Source of the DNA: Halalkalibacter alkalisediminis
Lineage (GTDB): Bacteria > Bacillota > Bacilli > Bacillales > Bacillaceae_D
Reading direction: 5' to 3'
Assembly: GCF_028610705.1 (NCBI RefSeq)
Contig: NZ_JAQQWT010000014.1
Location: forward strand, 1 to 64,000
DNA length: 64,000 nucleotides
Part shown: positions 26,126 to 34,831 of the stretch, piece after piece
Position numbering within the stretch: the stretch's first letter is position 1
Layout: each line of letters begins with the position of its first letter
Position numbers and translations under genes: made by a program
Notes under the pieces: generated by a model
The model's input: the letters and a program-made list of their open reading frames with translations, nothing else
The model's database searches: none
What the model was told of the DNA's origin: nothing

Positions 26126-26845
26126 GTGGCACAATCATTGCAAGGAAAAGTAGCTTATGTTACAGGAGCCGGTAAAGGAATTGGTAGAGCAACAGCCGTA
26201 GCTTTAGCAAAAGAAGGTGTACAAGTAGGACTTTTAGCACGAACCGAGTCTGACTTAGTAGAGGTTGCAAACGAAATCGAAGCTTTCGGAGTCAAAGCTG
26301 CCTACGCAACGGCCGATGTTTCATCACTAGAGCAAGTAGAGTCAGCCATTAAGGAACTATCAGCAAAGCTTGGACCCGCTGATATTCTTATTAACAACGC
26401 TGGAACCGGTAAGTTCGGATCATTTCTTGAACTAGAACCAGAGGAATGGAAAAACATAATTGATATTAATTTAATGGGTGTTTATTATGTAACACGGTCC
26501 GTTCTTCCTCAATTAATAGAAAAAAAAGGTGGGGATATTATTAATATTTCCTCAACTGCCGGTCAAAAAGGAGCTCCCGTTACAAGCGCATATAGTGCTT
26601 CAAAATTTGGCTTACTTGGTTTAACTGAGTCGCTCGCATTGGAAGTTCGCAAACATAACATTCGAGTAACTGCCTTAACACCAAGTACGGTCGCAACAGA
26701 ACTTGCATTTAGAGAAAATTTAACGGATGGGAACCCAGAAAAAGTTATGCAACCTGAAGACATAGCGGAATATATGGTAGCCCAATTAAAATTACACCCA
26801 CGTATCTTTATTAAATCTGCTGGCCTATGGTCAACGAATCCATAA
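26126..26845 (+). CDS. Short-chain dehydrogenase/reductase, FabG-like
   Basis: A 239-residue classical [11 protein letters not shown] (residues 13-20) binds NADP(H); NNAG, the catalytic Ser of ISSTAG and YSASK (Tyr/Lys) are all present. It resembles the YoxD/3-oxoacyl-ACP-reductase-like paralogues of Bacillus rather than the main FabG of the fatty acid operon, as no fab genes are near. The start is GTG 26126, 7 bases behind AGAGGGGA; an earlier TTG overlaps that site. It is a single-gene unit with its own promoter and terminator. Confidence 0.88.
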   Translation: MAQSLQGKVAYVTGAGKGIGRATAVALAKEGVQVGLLARTESDLVEVANEIEAFGVKAAYATADVSSLEQVESAIKELSAKLGPADILINNAGTGKFGSFLELEPEEWKNIIDINLMGVYYVTRSVLPQLIEKKGGDIINISSTAGQKGAPVTSAYSASKFGLLGLTESLALEVRKHNIRVTALTPSTVATELAFRENLTDGNPEKVMQPEDIAEYMVAQLKLHPRIFIKSAGLWSTNP

Positions 26846-26846
26846 T

Positions 26847-26894
26847 AAAAACAGTCATAGGAGATCTTATAGATCTACCCTATGACTGTTTTTT
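26847..26894 (+). terminator. Terminator after the SDR gene
   Basis: AAAACAGTCATAGG / CCTATGACTGTTTT stem followed by T-run; it also contains the small internal palindrome AGATCT-TAT-AGATCT. Confidence 0.9.
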
Positions 26895-26952
26895 ATTTAC
26901 TCTTAACAACATCTAGATAACCATTCAAAGGAGATTCAACAAAACGTTCTAT

Positions 26953-28071
26953 TTATTGATCCTTCGCATGCTCTTGCTTTTTTCCTTCAGTCATCAACGA
27001 CACTAACGTTTCTGTATTATACATCTTCTCTGATATACTTGATTTAATATTATCTGGGTCAAGTCCGTGACCTAAAGTACCAAAACTATTCCCATTGTTC
27101 GGGTCTACTAACTCCTTATTGTAATAAGGTCTTGGTGTTAGCCAAAGAGCCGTTAGAGCTTTATCAAATCTCATTTCATGATAACGTTCAGGCCAACGTT
27201 CTTTGATTAACTGTTTTACAAGCGGATAATATTTGGAACTCACTCCTGGAAATAAGTGATGCTCGGTGTGGTAAGAAAAGTTAAAATGTAAAACATCGAC
27301 CCACTTAGGAACCGTCACCGTCAAACTGTTAGCTAAAGGATCATTAATTTCAGTTGTTGGATTCAGGCGATGGTTTGTAGAGATATACGCCATGACAATT
27401 AAGTTCGCAATTAATAACGGAATTAAGAACATAAAAATCCACTTAACAGGCCCCACCCATACAAGTAATGCGATCCAAGTCACCCACGGTAATATCGCTT
27501 CCATAAAAACAGCGGGACGCTTTTTCGGATTAAATTCTTTCAAGTAAACGACAAACATGTTTAATGAATGCACGGAAAACTGGAAAGATAACGAACAAAA
27601 ACTAAAAAACGCTCGAACAGGATGCGGTAGCCGATAAACCCACCGTAACAACCTGATCTTCATAATTCGATCTAACGTTGGCCACGCATCTGGATCATGC
27701 TCTTCATGCTGTGTATGTACATGATGAGTTAAATTGTGCCATTTACGCCACAGTTTTGGACCTGTACTTAATGGCCAAAAAGCAACAGCTCCTAAAAAAT
27801 CACGTAGCCAAGGCGTTCTGACTACTGTGCCATGTAAGATCTCATGTCCTAAAAAACCTAAAGCGGCAAAGCAGGCACCAATTATCAAGGATAACGGAAT
27901 ATAAAAGAATGGATTTACGTCCACTATACCTATAGTCATTAATGCAGCCACAGTAACCAAAAGATAAGCTAACCCTCCCCATAATCTTTCAGGTACTGGG
28001 TTAAATGCCTTTTTAGGTAAATCAGGCTTAAGTTTTGCAGCATACCACCCGAATGAATGTAATTCTTTCAA
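26953..28071 (-). CDS. Membrane acyl-lipid fatty acid desaturase
   Basis: A 372-residue di-iron membrane desaturase. Three His boxes are seen: HEILH (76-80), HNLTHH (112-117) and HTEHH (268-272), with hydrophobic helices at about 34-72, 92-100 and 194-232. It would insert a double bond into phospholipid acyl chains, as Des does in B. subtilis for cold adaptation, but the His-box spacing is of the fatty-acid-desaturase type 1 family and the regiochemistry is unknown. The start is TTG 28071 behind AAAGGGG; the longer frame to 28098 includes that site. No DesK/DesR pair is adjacent. Confidence 0.85.
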   Translation of the reverse strand: MKELHSFGWYAAKLKPDLPKKAFNPVPERLWGGLAYLLVTVAALMTIGIVDVNPFFYIPLSLIIGACFAALGFLGHEILHGTVVRTPWLRDFLGAVAFWPLSTGPKLWRKWHNLTHHVHTQHEEHDPDAWPTLDRIMKIRLLRWVYRLPHPVRAFFSFCSLSFQFSVHSLNMFVVYLKEFNPKKRPAVFMEAILPWVTWIALLVWVGPVKWIFMFLIPLLIANLIVMAYISTNHRLNPTTEINDPLANSLTVTVPKWVDVLHFNFSYHTEHHLFPGVSSKYYPLVKQLIKERWPERYHEMRFDKALTALWLTPRPYYNKELVDPNNGNSFGTLGHGLDPDNIKSSISEKMYNTETLVSLMTEGKKQEHAKDQ

Positions 28072-28216
28072 AAAATAACCCCTTTCAATATTAAACAATT
28101 TAATAACTTGTACAAATTATCCGAATTCACCTTACCATTTTCAACCTCGATTGTAAACTGCCTTCGTACATCATTATGATTTACCATATTATGAAAAATT
28201 ATTGCTAAAAAAGTTG

Positions 28217-28245
28217 AAAAAGGGTACTTTTTCGTCACCCTTTTT
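28217..28245. terminator. Terminator after the germination gene cluster
   Basis: AAAAAGGGT-N11-ACCCTTTTT, symmetric T-runs on both strands, about 65 bases beyond the last ger stop. Confidence 0.8.
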
Positions 28246-28311
28246 ACCATTTTCAATGGATTTATAATAAAACATCATCATCTAATAAAAGTTGATGGTC
28301 TCTATTTTTCC

Positions 28312-29511
28312 TTAGTCATCTAATTGTTCTATGAAACTTTTCGTTCTCATCCCATCTCTTCTTATATAAACGCTTGCTTCAACAGTAATATCTGCCTTCA
28401 TAAATTGTTCATCCCAATTTTCCTTATGCTCTTTGAAATTCTTATAATGTTGTTTGCTCATTTTTTCACCAAACCCAAAAATATCAATACCATAATTTTC
28501 TTTTACTGTTTTAATTGTCTTTGTTAGTTTTGATTCAAGGTGATCCTCCATCGCCTCTTCATAACTAATATAAGTATCCGTACTATCAAGAGGTCGAGCG
28601 CACTGATTATCAAAGACGTCTCCTTCAACAACCAATTTAATTTCCACTTTGGGAGTCTCTCCCTCATACTTCGTATCAATAGTTGTATGAGAATTAAAGA
28701 CTCTTAACGCAAAATACCCTTCTTTTCCACAAGGTGCTGCGACAGTAGTTTGATTAAGATCGCGAATCCACATCACGTTCCTTGCTTCTTCCACTGATAA
28801 ATATCCAATAAGCCGATCTTTTTTAAATAAAGCTAAACCTCCATACGAAATAATTGCGGGAAGTTCCAATTGCGTATTATCATTAACATCTTTTCCCTCC
28901 TGAGGGTCTCCCTCAATTGTTGCAGCTGCAACGATCGGATGTTTACCTGGTGAGGTTAAACTTAGAACAAATTCAGTTAACGTACTTTCTGGCACTCCTC
29001 CCCATTGTTCTCTTAGCGTTTCAAATTGTTGGAACATTTTCATTGAAGGAACCTTTTGAATGGGATATGTTGTTGTAATCAGATCTTTTGCACTAACATC
29101 CTTTGCAATCACTATTTGAAAATCATTTCGGAACTGACCACTTTTTTCTAAAAATTGCAAGAATCGACTCACACCCTCTTCTCTTGCCAATTTCTCGTCG
29201 ATAACTAGTGTACGGGCGTGAGAAAAATTCAGTTCTCTCGTTCCACCTACATTCATTTTATTTAGTAGTTCACCCATTGTTACCCCATTTAATGTAAAGG
29301 TAATCGTTGGCGTCAACCCTTCTGATAAAGCAGGGTTTAATTCACTAGCATTGATCGCTTCAACCGTTAACGTAAACGTCTCATCCTTACCTTGCTCAAT
29401 CGCCATCCCTGATACAATTGTAATGTTATTCAACTCTCTCCGATCCCAACACCCCGCTAACGATAATAGAAGCAAAAGAAGAAAAAAAAGCGCTATACAC
29501 CTGTTTTTCAT
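28312..29511 (-). CDS. Germinant receptor C subunit, Ger(x)C lipoprotein
   Basis: A 399-residue GerAC-type lipoprotein. The signal sequence ends in a lipobox LAGC (Cys about residue 21), so it is lipid-anchored on the outer face of the spore inner membrane, followed by the family opening WDRRELNNI. The C subunit works with A and B subunits to trigger germination on sensing a nutrient. The coding start overlaps the end of the upstream A gene by 4 bases. It is the last gene of the D-B-A-C set. Confidence 0.92.
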   Translation of the reverse strand: MKNRCIALFFLLLLLLSLAGCWDRRELNNITIVSGMAIEQGKDETFTLTVEAINASELNPALSEGLTPTITFTLNGVTMGELLNKMNVGGTRELNFSHARTLVIDEKLAREEGVSRFLQFLEKSGQFRNDFQIVIAKDVSAKDLITTTYPIQKVPSMKMFQQFETLREQWGGVPESTLTEFVLSLTSPGKHPIVAAATIEGDPQEGKDVNDNTQLELPAIISYGGLALFKKDRLIGYLSVEEARNVMWIRDLNQTTVAAPCGKEGYFALRVFNSHTTIDTKYEGETPKVEIKLVVEGDVFDNQCARPLDSTDTYISYEEAMEDHLESKLTKTIKTVKENYGIDIFGFGEKMSKQHYKNFKEHKENWDEQFMKADITVEASVYIRRDGMRTKSFIEQLDD

Positions 29512-31106
29512 GTACTCTCCTCCTTCTTATTGGCTGTTGGTAACGGATCAGATGGAGACTGTTTTAAATCCGTTTTTGCATGCAAATAATTGGGTCTTCG
29601 CTTCATAAATTGGATTGGCAGACGAACCATCACATCTTTTTGATCTTCTAAAATGAAAGGACCCATTGGTGTTAAATACGGCACTCCAAACGAACGTAAA
29701 TGGGTTAGATGAGCAATAATCATTAAAAAGCCTAGTAGTGTCCCAAATAAACCGAGAACAGCAGTAATAAGAATCAATACAAATCTTAAAATTCTCGTTG
29801 CATTCGCAAAGGCATACACAGGGGATACAAAGCCTGCCATGGCCGTCAAAGCAACAATAATGACGAGAAAATGAGAAACGACTCCGGCTTCTACAGCCGC
29901 TTGTCCAATAACAAGGGCACCGACAATTGATACCGTCTGTCCGACGACACGTGGCATCCGTACACCGGCTTCACGTAAGATTTCGAAAGTAACTTCCATT
30001 AACAATATTTCAATGACCGCAGGAAAGGGTACTCCCTCCCTTTGAGCTTGAATGCTAATAATCAGATCTGTTGGGATCAGTTGGTGATGATAAGTTGTCA
30101 AGCCAATGTACAACGAGGGTAAAAGTAAAGCCAGTAAAAAAGCTAAAAAACGCAACATTCTTAGCAACGAAGCCATCATAAATCCTTGATAATAATCTTC
30201 ACTTACTTGAAAAAAGTCAGTAAAAACGACTGGCATGACAAGAATGAAAGGACTTCCATCAACAATGACAACGACCTTCCCTTCAAGAATATCTGCTGAG
30301 ACCGTATCTGGGCGATCTGTATGATAAATCATTGGAAAAGGGGTAATGACCTTGTCACAAATTAACTCTTCAAGATTTCCTGAATCAATAATGGCATTCG
30401 CCTTCACGTTCTCGATTCTGGTTCGAACTTCATCCACAATCTCTTTACTTGCTATATGGTCTAAGTAAACCATGCAAACATCTGTCTGTGTATCTTTACC
30501 AACTTTTAATTTTTCGCACTTTAAATGTGGATTTTTGATTCGTCTCCTGATTAAACTAAGGTTGGTTCCTTTAGATTCCGTAAAGCTGTCCTGGGGCCCA
30601 CGAATAATCGTTTGAGTCTGAGATTGTTCAACTCCCCGGGATTCTGATGTCGTCGTAAGCAAGGCGAGTCCTTCTGTCTCACCTCCTACAAGGATAACCG
30701 TATAACCAGACAATACATACCAAACTACGTCATGCTCGTATTGTACATTTGTCACATCATAACTAGAAAAATATTCCTTTTGGAATTCTTTCAGTTCTGT
30801 TTTGTTCTCAATCGTTCGTTTTTCTTCATGAGCTTTCACCAGTGTCGTTCGAATTGAATCAGATATCTTTGCTAAATCGACCATTGACTTCAGATAAAGG
30901 ATGATTCCTTCTTTATCGCCAACGTACACTCTTTCTTGATAGAAATCAAAGCTATTTTTAAAAATTTGATTGAAGGTTTCTTCATTTTTTTCAATCGATT
31001 TTGAAATCTCAACTTTACCTATATCCGCAATCAAGTCTTCAGGGGTTGTCTTGTTATTCGTGGAATCAACTTTCATGGATGAGATGATCTGTTTAAAGAC
31101 CTTCAT
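29508..31106 (-). CDS. Germinant receptor A subunit, GerA family
   Basis: A 532-residue GerAA-type subunit. It has a soluble N-terminal half with the conserved DG/GP blocks (VRIRGPQDSFTESKGTNLSL-like; here IIRGPQDSF) and about five TM helices at ~310-460, with FPAVIEILLMEVTFEILREAG and PRVVGQTVSIVG. A subunits are thought to form the multimeric ion channel of the receptor. The start ATG 31106 overlaps the B gene stop by 4 bases. Order B-A-C rather than A-B-C is a variant arrangement. Confidence 0.93.
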   Translation of the reverse strand: MKVFKQIISSMKVDSTNNKTTPEDLIADIGKVEISKSIEKNEETFNQIFKNSFDFYQERVYVGDKEGIILYLKSMVDLAKISDSIRTTLVKAHEEKRTIENKTELKEFQKEYFSSYDVTNVQYEHDVVWYVLSGYTVILVGGETEGLALLTTTSESRGVEQSQTQTIIRGPQDSFTESKGTNLSLIRRRIKNPHLKCEKLKVGKDTQTDVCMVYLDHIASKEIVDEVRTRIENVKANAIIDSGNLEELICDKVITPFPMIYHTDRPDTVSADILEGKVVVIVDGSPFILVMPVVFTDFFQVSEDYYQGFMMASLLRMLRFLAFLLALLLPSLYIGLTTYHHQLIPTDLIISIQAQREGVPFPAVIEILLMEVTFEILREAGVRMPRVVGQTVSIVGALVIGQAAVEAGVVSHFLVIIVALTAMAGFVSPVYAFANATRILRFVLILITAVLGLFGTLLGFLMIIAHLTHLRSFGVPYLTPMGPFILEDQKDVMVRLPIQFMKRRPNYLHAKTDLKQSPSDPLPTANKKEEST

Positions 31107-32248
31107 GATTGAATCCCTCCAGAAGTAGACTTACTCGATTTATCGATTTTTTTCTTTATGAATAAGATCGCAAACAAAACAAGTGGAATTCCAAACTGTA
31201 AAGGAAGATGTAAAATGTACGGGACTACGATGAGTCCCTCTTCAAAATGCTCCACGATGTTACTAGAATTCACAACGGCAAAGAAAGGGATCAACGCTGT
31301 CATCGGAATAATAAGTAATCGATAAGGGATATGAAACACATATTCCAACCCTTTAAGACCTGCATAGAAAAAAACACTAACTTTAATAAAAATCCCACAC
31401 ATTAAGATGAAAACAACAAGGATGTCTACTCGTTCAAAAAATTCCATAATTCTAATCTCTCTTGCCGCTGTCATCATCGGAAAAAGTGTCCGAATCTTCA
31501 AATCCACACCAAGCGCGGTCACTTGAATAATATTAGAATAAGAGATCAATAAGCCACTTAGTACAATTGCAGCAACTCCCACTTTTCCGACATGTGAGAA
31601 CCTTGTCGTAGCTGTCATAATGACCGTGAATACAATCACTTCTCCATAAGGAAACGTCATTAAAGTTGGAAAAACCGCTTGCAACACAGGTCCAAAACCA
31701 TCTCCTAGTACTGGCAACAAATGATCAAATCGTAATTCATCACTAATAAACAACAAAATTCCAATCAGAAATAAAATCCCTACAATGTAAGGGGAAATGA
31801 TTTCAGTCACCCTTGCTAACACTTCAATTCCCAAATAAACCGTGTACATGACCACAATCATCATCGCGATTGCGATGACCTCAAGAGGGGTAAAAGGTAA
31901 TATCGTTATTTTCATTAACTCCCCAAAGTCACGAATATTACGTGAAGCAATATAAAGAAAATAGAGGCAATACCCTATGCATAGAACTCTTCCTAACATT
32001 CTTCCTAATGTGAATTCAAGCATTTCATATAGATTTCTCTGTTCAGCATATGAGATTAATAAAAAATAACTATAGATAATGGCCGTACCAATTAAAGCGG
32101 CAATGACCCCTGCAATCCATACATCTTGTCTTGCCTCTTCTCCAGTACCTACGACAACGGCTGTTCCAATTGCAAAAATAACGATTAGAACAAATAATTG
32201 CCATAGCGATATTTTTTCATTTCCAATCGTATTCATCTCTAGCCTCAC
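31103..32248 (-). CDS. Germinant receptor B subunit, GerAB/KB permease
   Basis: A 381-residue amino-acid/polyamine/organocation-like permease of the spore germination subfamily, with ten hydrophobic helices starting at ISLWQLFVLIVIFAIGTAVV. B subunits bind the germinant. The pocket residues cannot be decoded to a ligand by eye. The gene overlaps both neighbours by 4 bases, which implies tight co-translation with D and A. Confidence 0.92.
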   Translation of the reverse strand: MRLEMNTIGNEKISLWQLFVLIVIFAIGTAVVVGTGEEARQDVWIAGVIAALIGTAIIYSYFLLISYAEQRNLYEMLEFTLGRMLGRVLCIGYCLYFLYIASRNIRDFGELMKITILPFTPLEVIAIAMMIVVMYTVYLGIEVLARVTEIISPYIVGILFLIGILLFISDELRFDHLLPVLGDGFGPVLQAVFPTLMTFPYGEVIVFTVIMTATTRFSHVGKVGVAAIVLSGLLISYSNIIQVTALGVDLKIRTLFPMMTAAREIRIMEFFERVDILVVFILMCGIFIKVSVFFYAGLKGLEYVFHIPYRLLIIPMTALIPFFAVVNSSNIVEHFEEGLIVVPYILHLPLQFGIPLVLFAILFIKKKIDKSSKSTSGGIQS

Positions 32249-32481
32249 TTATTGATGGATGGTTGCTGTTTATCTTTTTTCTTTATTCTATAATCAAGAA
32301 ACATCGCTGTTAGGAAACCAATAATCATCCATACACTGACGATCGTCCTCCTTGTACCTAGTTCAAACGGATAGATTGTTTGAACTCCTTCAATAAACGT
32401 TCTGTCAAAAACAATGGCATCAAACATACTCATTAACAGAAGCATTAATACAAGGATGAGAAAATACACAAACGTAATCAT
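32245..32481 (-). CDS. Small two-TM germinant receptor D-type protein
   Basis: A 78-residue protein with two membrane helices (about 3-22 and 45-66) and a basic C-terminal tail. Small two-helix D proteins are encoded in or beside many gerA-type operons and modulate receptor function. Location and topology fit that role; sequence identity alone is too low to be sure. Start ATG 32481 has GAGGTG. It overlaps the B gene by 4 bases and seems to be the first gene of the second operon. Confidence 0.75.
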   Translation of the reverse strand: MITFVYFLILVLMLLLMSMFDAIVFDRTFIEGVQTIYPFELGTRRTIVSVWMIIGFLTAMFLDYRIKKKDKQQPSINK

Positions 32482-32538
32482 TACTAATCACCTCAATTAA
32501 CCCATGATCCTCTTTTTAAGGGTTTCCTACAAAAGCTA

Positions 32539-32570
32539 TATTATGTGGAGATTTCCATATTTCATTTTCA
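32539..32570 (-). promoter_or_regulatory. Candidate sigma-G promoter for D-B-A-C operon
   Basis: Minus-strand CATAATA (32539-32545) is a perfect sigma-G -10. TGAAAA (32565-32570) matches five of six -35 positions, but at a long 19-base spacing. It would give the second receptor set its own forespore promoter. Confidence 0.4.
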
Positions 32571-32578
32571 ACCAAAGA

Positions 32579-32599
32579 ACCAGCACATGTAATGTACTG
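32579..32599 (-). terminator. Short hairpin after the first C-subunit gene
   Basis: CCAG-T-ACAT-TAC-ATGT-G-CTGG, a 9-bp stem including one wobble pair, right after the 32601 stop. The T-run is poor, so it is a weak terminator or attenuator between the two receptor sets. Confidence 0.45.
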
Positions 32600-32600
32600 G

Positions 32601-33710
32601 TTATCTAATCGTCCCTGTCGATACGATCCGTGTTTCAACATGAGTTGTGATTTCTGCTCGTTTGAAGGTCTCAATCCATTTTTCTTTTGACCATCCACGA
32701 GCATTTTTCAAACGAAAATAATCACCTATTCCAACTGGATCTACTCCTATATCTTGAAAGTGCCTAATTGCACTAATCACTTTTCCTTCAAAATATTTAC
32801 TAGCGTGTTCCTCTACAATCGTTCGATTATCTTGACTTGCTAAATACCTCGTCCCATTATAATCAATGATGCTACCTCTTACATATAGATGAATAAAAAT
32901 CTCCGGATTGTTCAAATCTCCATTGGCAGTTACATTAACATTTGTGTTCACAAACTTCATAATCAGTAGCTCTTCTTCTTTTCCATCAGCTGATGGAACC
33001 TTTATGGTCATATCAGGAAGCTTCTTTTTCCCTTTCATCGCCTCAATTAATTTTGCTTCTTCCGGTTCAATGCTATTAACCATTTTATCCTCTTTAAATA
33101 AAGCAACCTTTGTTAACTTAATGGAGTCTTCATCCATCTTTTCTAGGTAAGGTGTTGAAGGATCAGATACTTCATCCGTCTTCCGATTAATAAAACTGTG
33201 CAGGTTTGTAAAAGGACTAAAGGCTGTCATCGTTCTTGGAGTTAATAATTCAGTTAAATATATATTTATTTCAGGCTTATCTTTATACGTGCCTGTTAAA
33301 ACCTCCTCTACAGTCCCTTTAACAACGGCAATGAAGATGTTTGATCCAACTTGGGGATCCCTATACAAGTTCTGTAAGACGCTCCACAACCCTACTTTTC
33401 TTGCATACTCTTCACTGAATAACAAAACGCGAAGCTGTGCAGGAGTTAAGGTTTTTTCAGTCAATGTTGAGATATCCATAATAGCTTGGTGTGGCGAGTC
33501 TACTACAGTGGTGAATCGTTGAACCTGCTCTTGTGCATCTTGTGCGGGTTGAGGCACCGTTACGGACACTTTAACGCTTTCTTCGTCGACATAATCAAAA
33601 CCCATTACCCCAACCATTCCTAAATCTTCAATGACAGGTCTTTCAAGATTTGGGTCAGCACATCCAATAAGAATCCAAAGCAAAAGTAAATTCACCGTAA
33701 CGTATCTCAT
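32601..33710 (-). CDS. Germinant receptor C subunit, Ger(x)C lipoprotein
   Basis: A 369-residue GerAC-type lipoprotein, diverged from the one at 28312. It has a short hydrophobic signal ending LIGC (Cys about residue 17), then PNLERPVIEDLGMVGVMG and a family C-terminal domain with YLASQDNRT and GVDPVGIGDYFR. The upstream B gene ends 1 base before its start. It is the third gene of the A-B-C set. Confidence 0.9.
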   Translation of the reverse strand: MRYVTVNLLLLWILIGCADPNLERPVIEDLGMVGVMGFDYVDEESVKVSVTVPQPAQDAQEQVQRFTTVVDSPHQAIMDISTLTEKTLTPAQLRVLLFSEEYARKVGLWSVLQNLYRDPQVGSNIFIAVVKGTVEEVLTGTYKDKPEINIYLTELLTPRTMTAFSPFTNLHSFINRKTDEVSDPSTPYLEKMDEDSIKLTKVALFKEDKMVNSIEPEEAKLIEAMKGKKKLPDMTIKVPSADGKEEELLIMKFVNTNVNVTANGDLNNPEIFIHLYVRGSIIDYNGTRYLASQDNRTIVEEHASKYFEGKVISAIRHFQDIGVDPVGIGDYFRLKNARGWSKEKWIETFKRAEITTHVETRIVSTGTIR

Positions 33711-33711
33711 C

Positions 33712-34827
33712 TCACGAAGCCACCTCCTTTTCTTTTATTTTCTTTTTCTCGAGCATGGTTCTAATTTTATGAACAAACAGTAACAAGATTGGAAACACCA
33801 ATAACGTATACCCATAAAAGACAGTCCAATCTTCCAAAAATAAAACTTGAATATTATGAGGAATAGGACCTGTAAACAGAAACCATGAAATAAAAGCCAC
33901 AACATATAAATGCCAAGTCCGATTTTTATTTTTATTTATTAGGACGTCTACTCCCTTTTTAGCTACCCATAAATAGGTTGATGACGTTGAAAGAATGAGA
34001 AAGACCCATAGCGTGGTACCAAAGTTTTCAATTCTCTCAACAAAAGGCAGTTGGATCGCTTGAAATAAATTTAAAACAGGGAACAAAAGATTCACAATTT
34101 GCCACGGAGAAAAATACACGACACTCGCGAGCGAGACGAGAAAGTAATAGGCAACCGCAATCCATATTCCTATGGAAGTATGAAGAAACGCTTTTTTTTG
34201 ATTTTTGATATAAGGAAAGTAAAACATGATCAACCCATATCCAAACATCGCTATAGACCCGTTATACAATGCGAATAACCAATCTTTTACCCCTACCTCA
34301 AAAGTAGGGTAAACATGAAGCCAATTGCCAGCCTGTAAAGGCCATTGCAAAAAAAATATCATCCATCCTGTTGTGAAAAAAGAGAGGATACAAAAGCGAG
34401 CGACCGATTTTATTCCACCCAAAACAACACACACCATCACAAAATACAGGGCAATGGCAACTGCCAAAGTGGAGTAAGCTGGAAGGACAATAGACTGAAT
34501 AAGCCTTGCATAAGCTCTGCAGACTGTTGACGCACCAATTATCCCATATATGGTTAAGATAGCATTGGCTCCCTGCCCTAAAATCTTACCAAGTACCTTT
34601 TTATTAATCATATAAATGGAGTCGTCAGGAAATTTCTTACATATTAAAATGATAGGAATTAGGGATAGATTAGCCAATACACCTAAAATAAGTGGAACCA
34701 TCCACTGATTGTAACCTACATTTCCGATATCGTTAGGCAATGTAAACAACCCAATTCCAATCATCGTATTCTGAGCTAGAAATACAACGTGATAGCTATT
34801 TAATTTCTTTAGTTTACCTTTATCCAT
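33712..34827 (-). CDS. Germinant receptor B subunit, GerAB-type permease
   Basis: A 371-residue ten-helix permease of the GerAB/ArcD-like spore germination group (IGIGLFTLPNDIG in helix 1). It is clearly distinct from the second B subunit and from its ligand set, so the two receptors probably recognise different germinants. Four bases separate it from the A gene and one from the C gene. Confidence 0.9.
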   Translation of the reverse strand: MDKGKLKKLNSYHVVFLAQNTMIGIGLFTLPNDIGNVGYNQWMVPLILGVLANLSLIPIILICKKFPDDSIYMINKKVLGKILGQGANAILTIYGIIGASTVCRAYARLIQSIVLPAYSTLAVAIALYFVMVCVVLGGIKSVARFCILSFFTTGWMIFFLQWPLQAGNWLHVYPTFEVGVKDWLFALYNGSIAMFGYGLIMFYFPYIKNQKKAFLHTSIGIWIAVAYYFLVSLASVVYFSPWQIVNLLFPVLNLFQAIQLPFVERIENFGTTLWVFLILSTSSTYLWVAKKGVDVLINKNKNRTWHLYVVAFISWFLFTGPIPHNIQVLFLEDWTVFYGYTLLVFPILLLFVHKIRTMLEKKKIKEKEVAS

Positions 34828-34831
34828 TTGT

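Noticed and set aside
28068-28256. 62-codon minus-strand frame between the desaturase and ger genes
   Set aside because: No ribosome site; it runs through the 28217-28245 terminator and overlaps the desaturase start.
32516-32704. Minus-strand frame overlapping the first C subunit end
   Set aside because: Out-of-frame overlap with the germination gene and its hairpin; no start signal.
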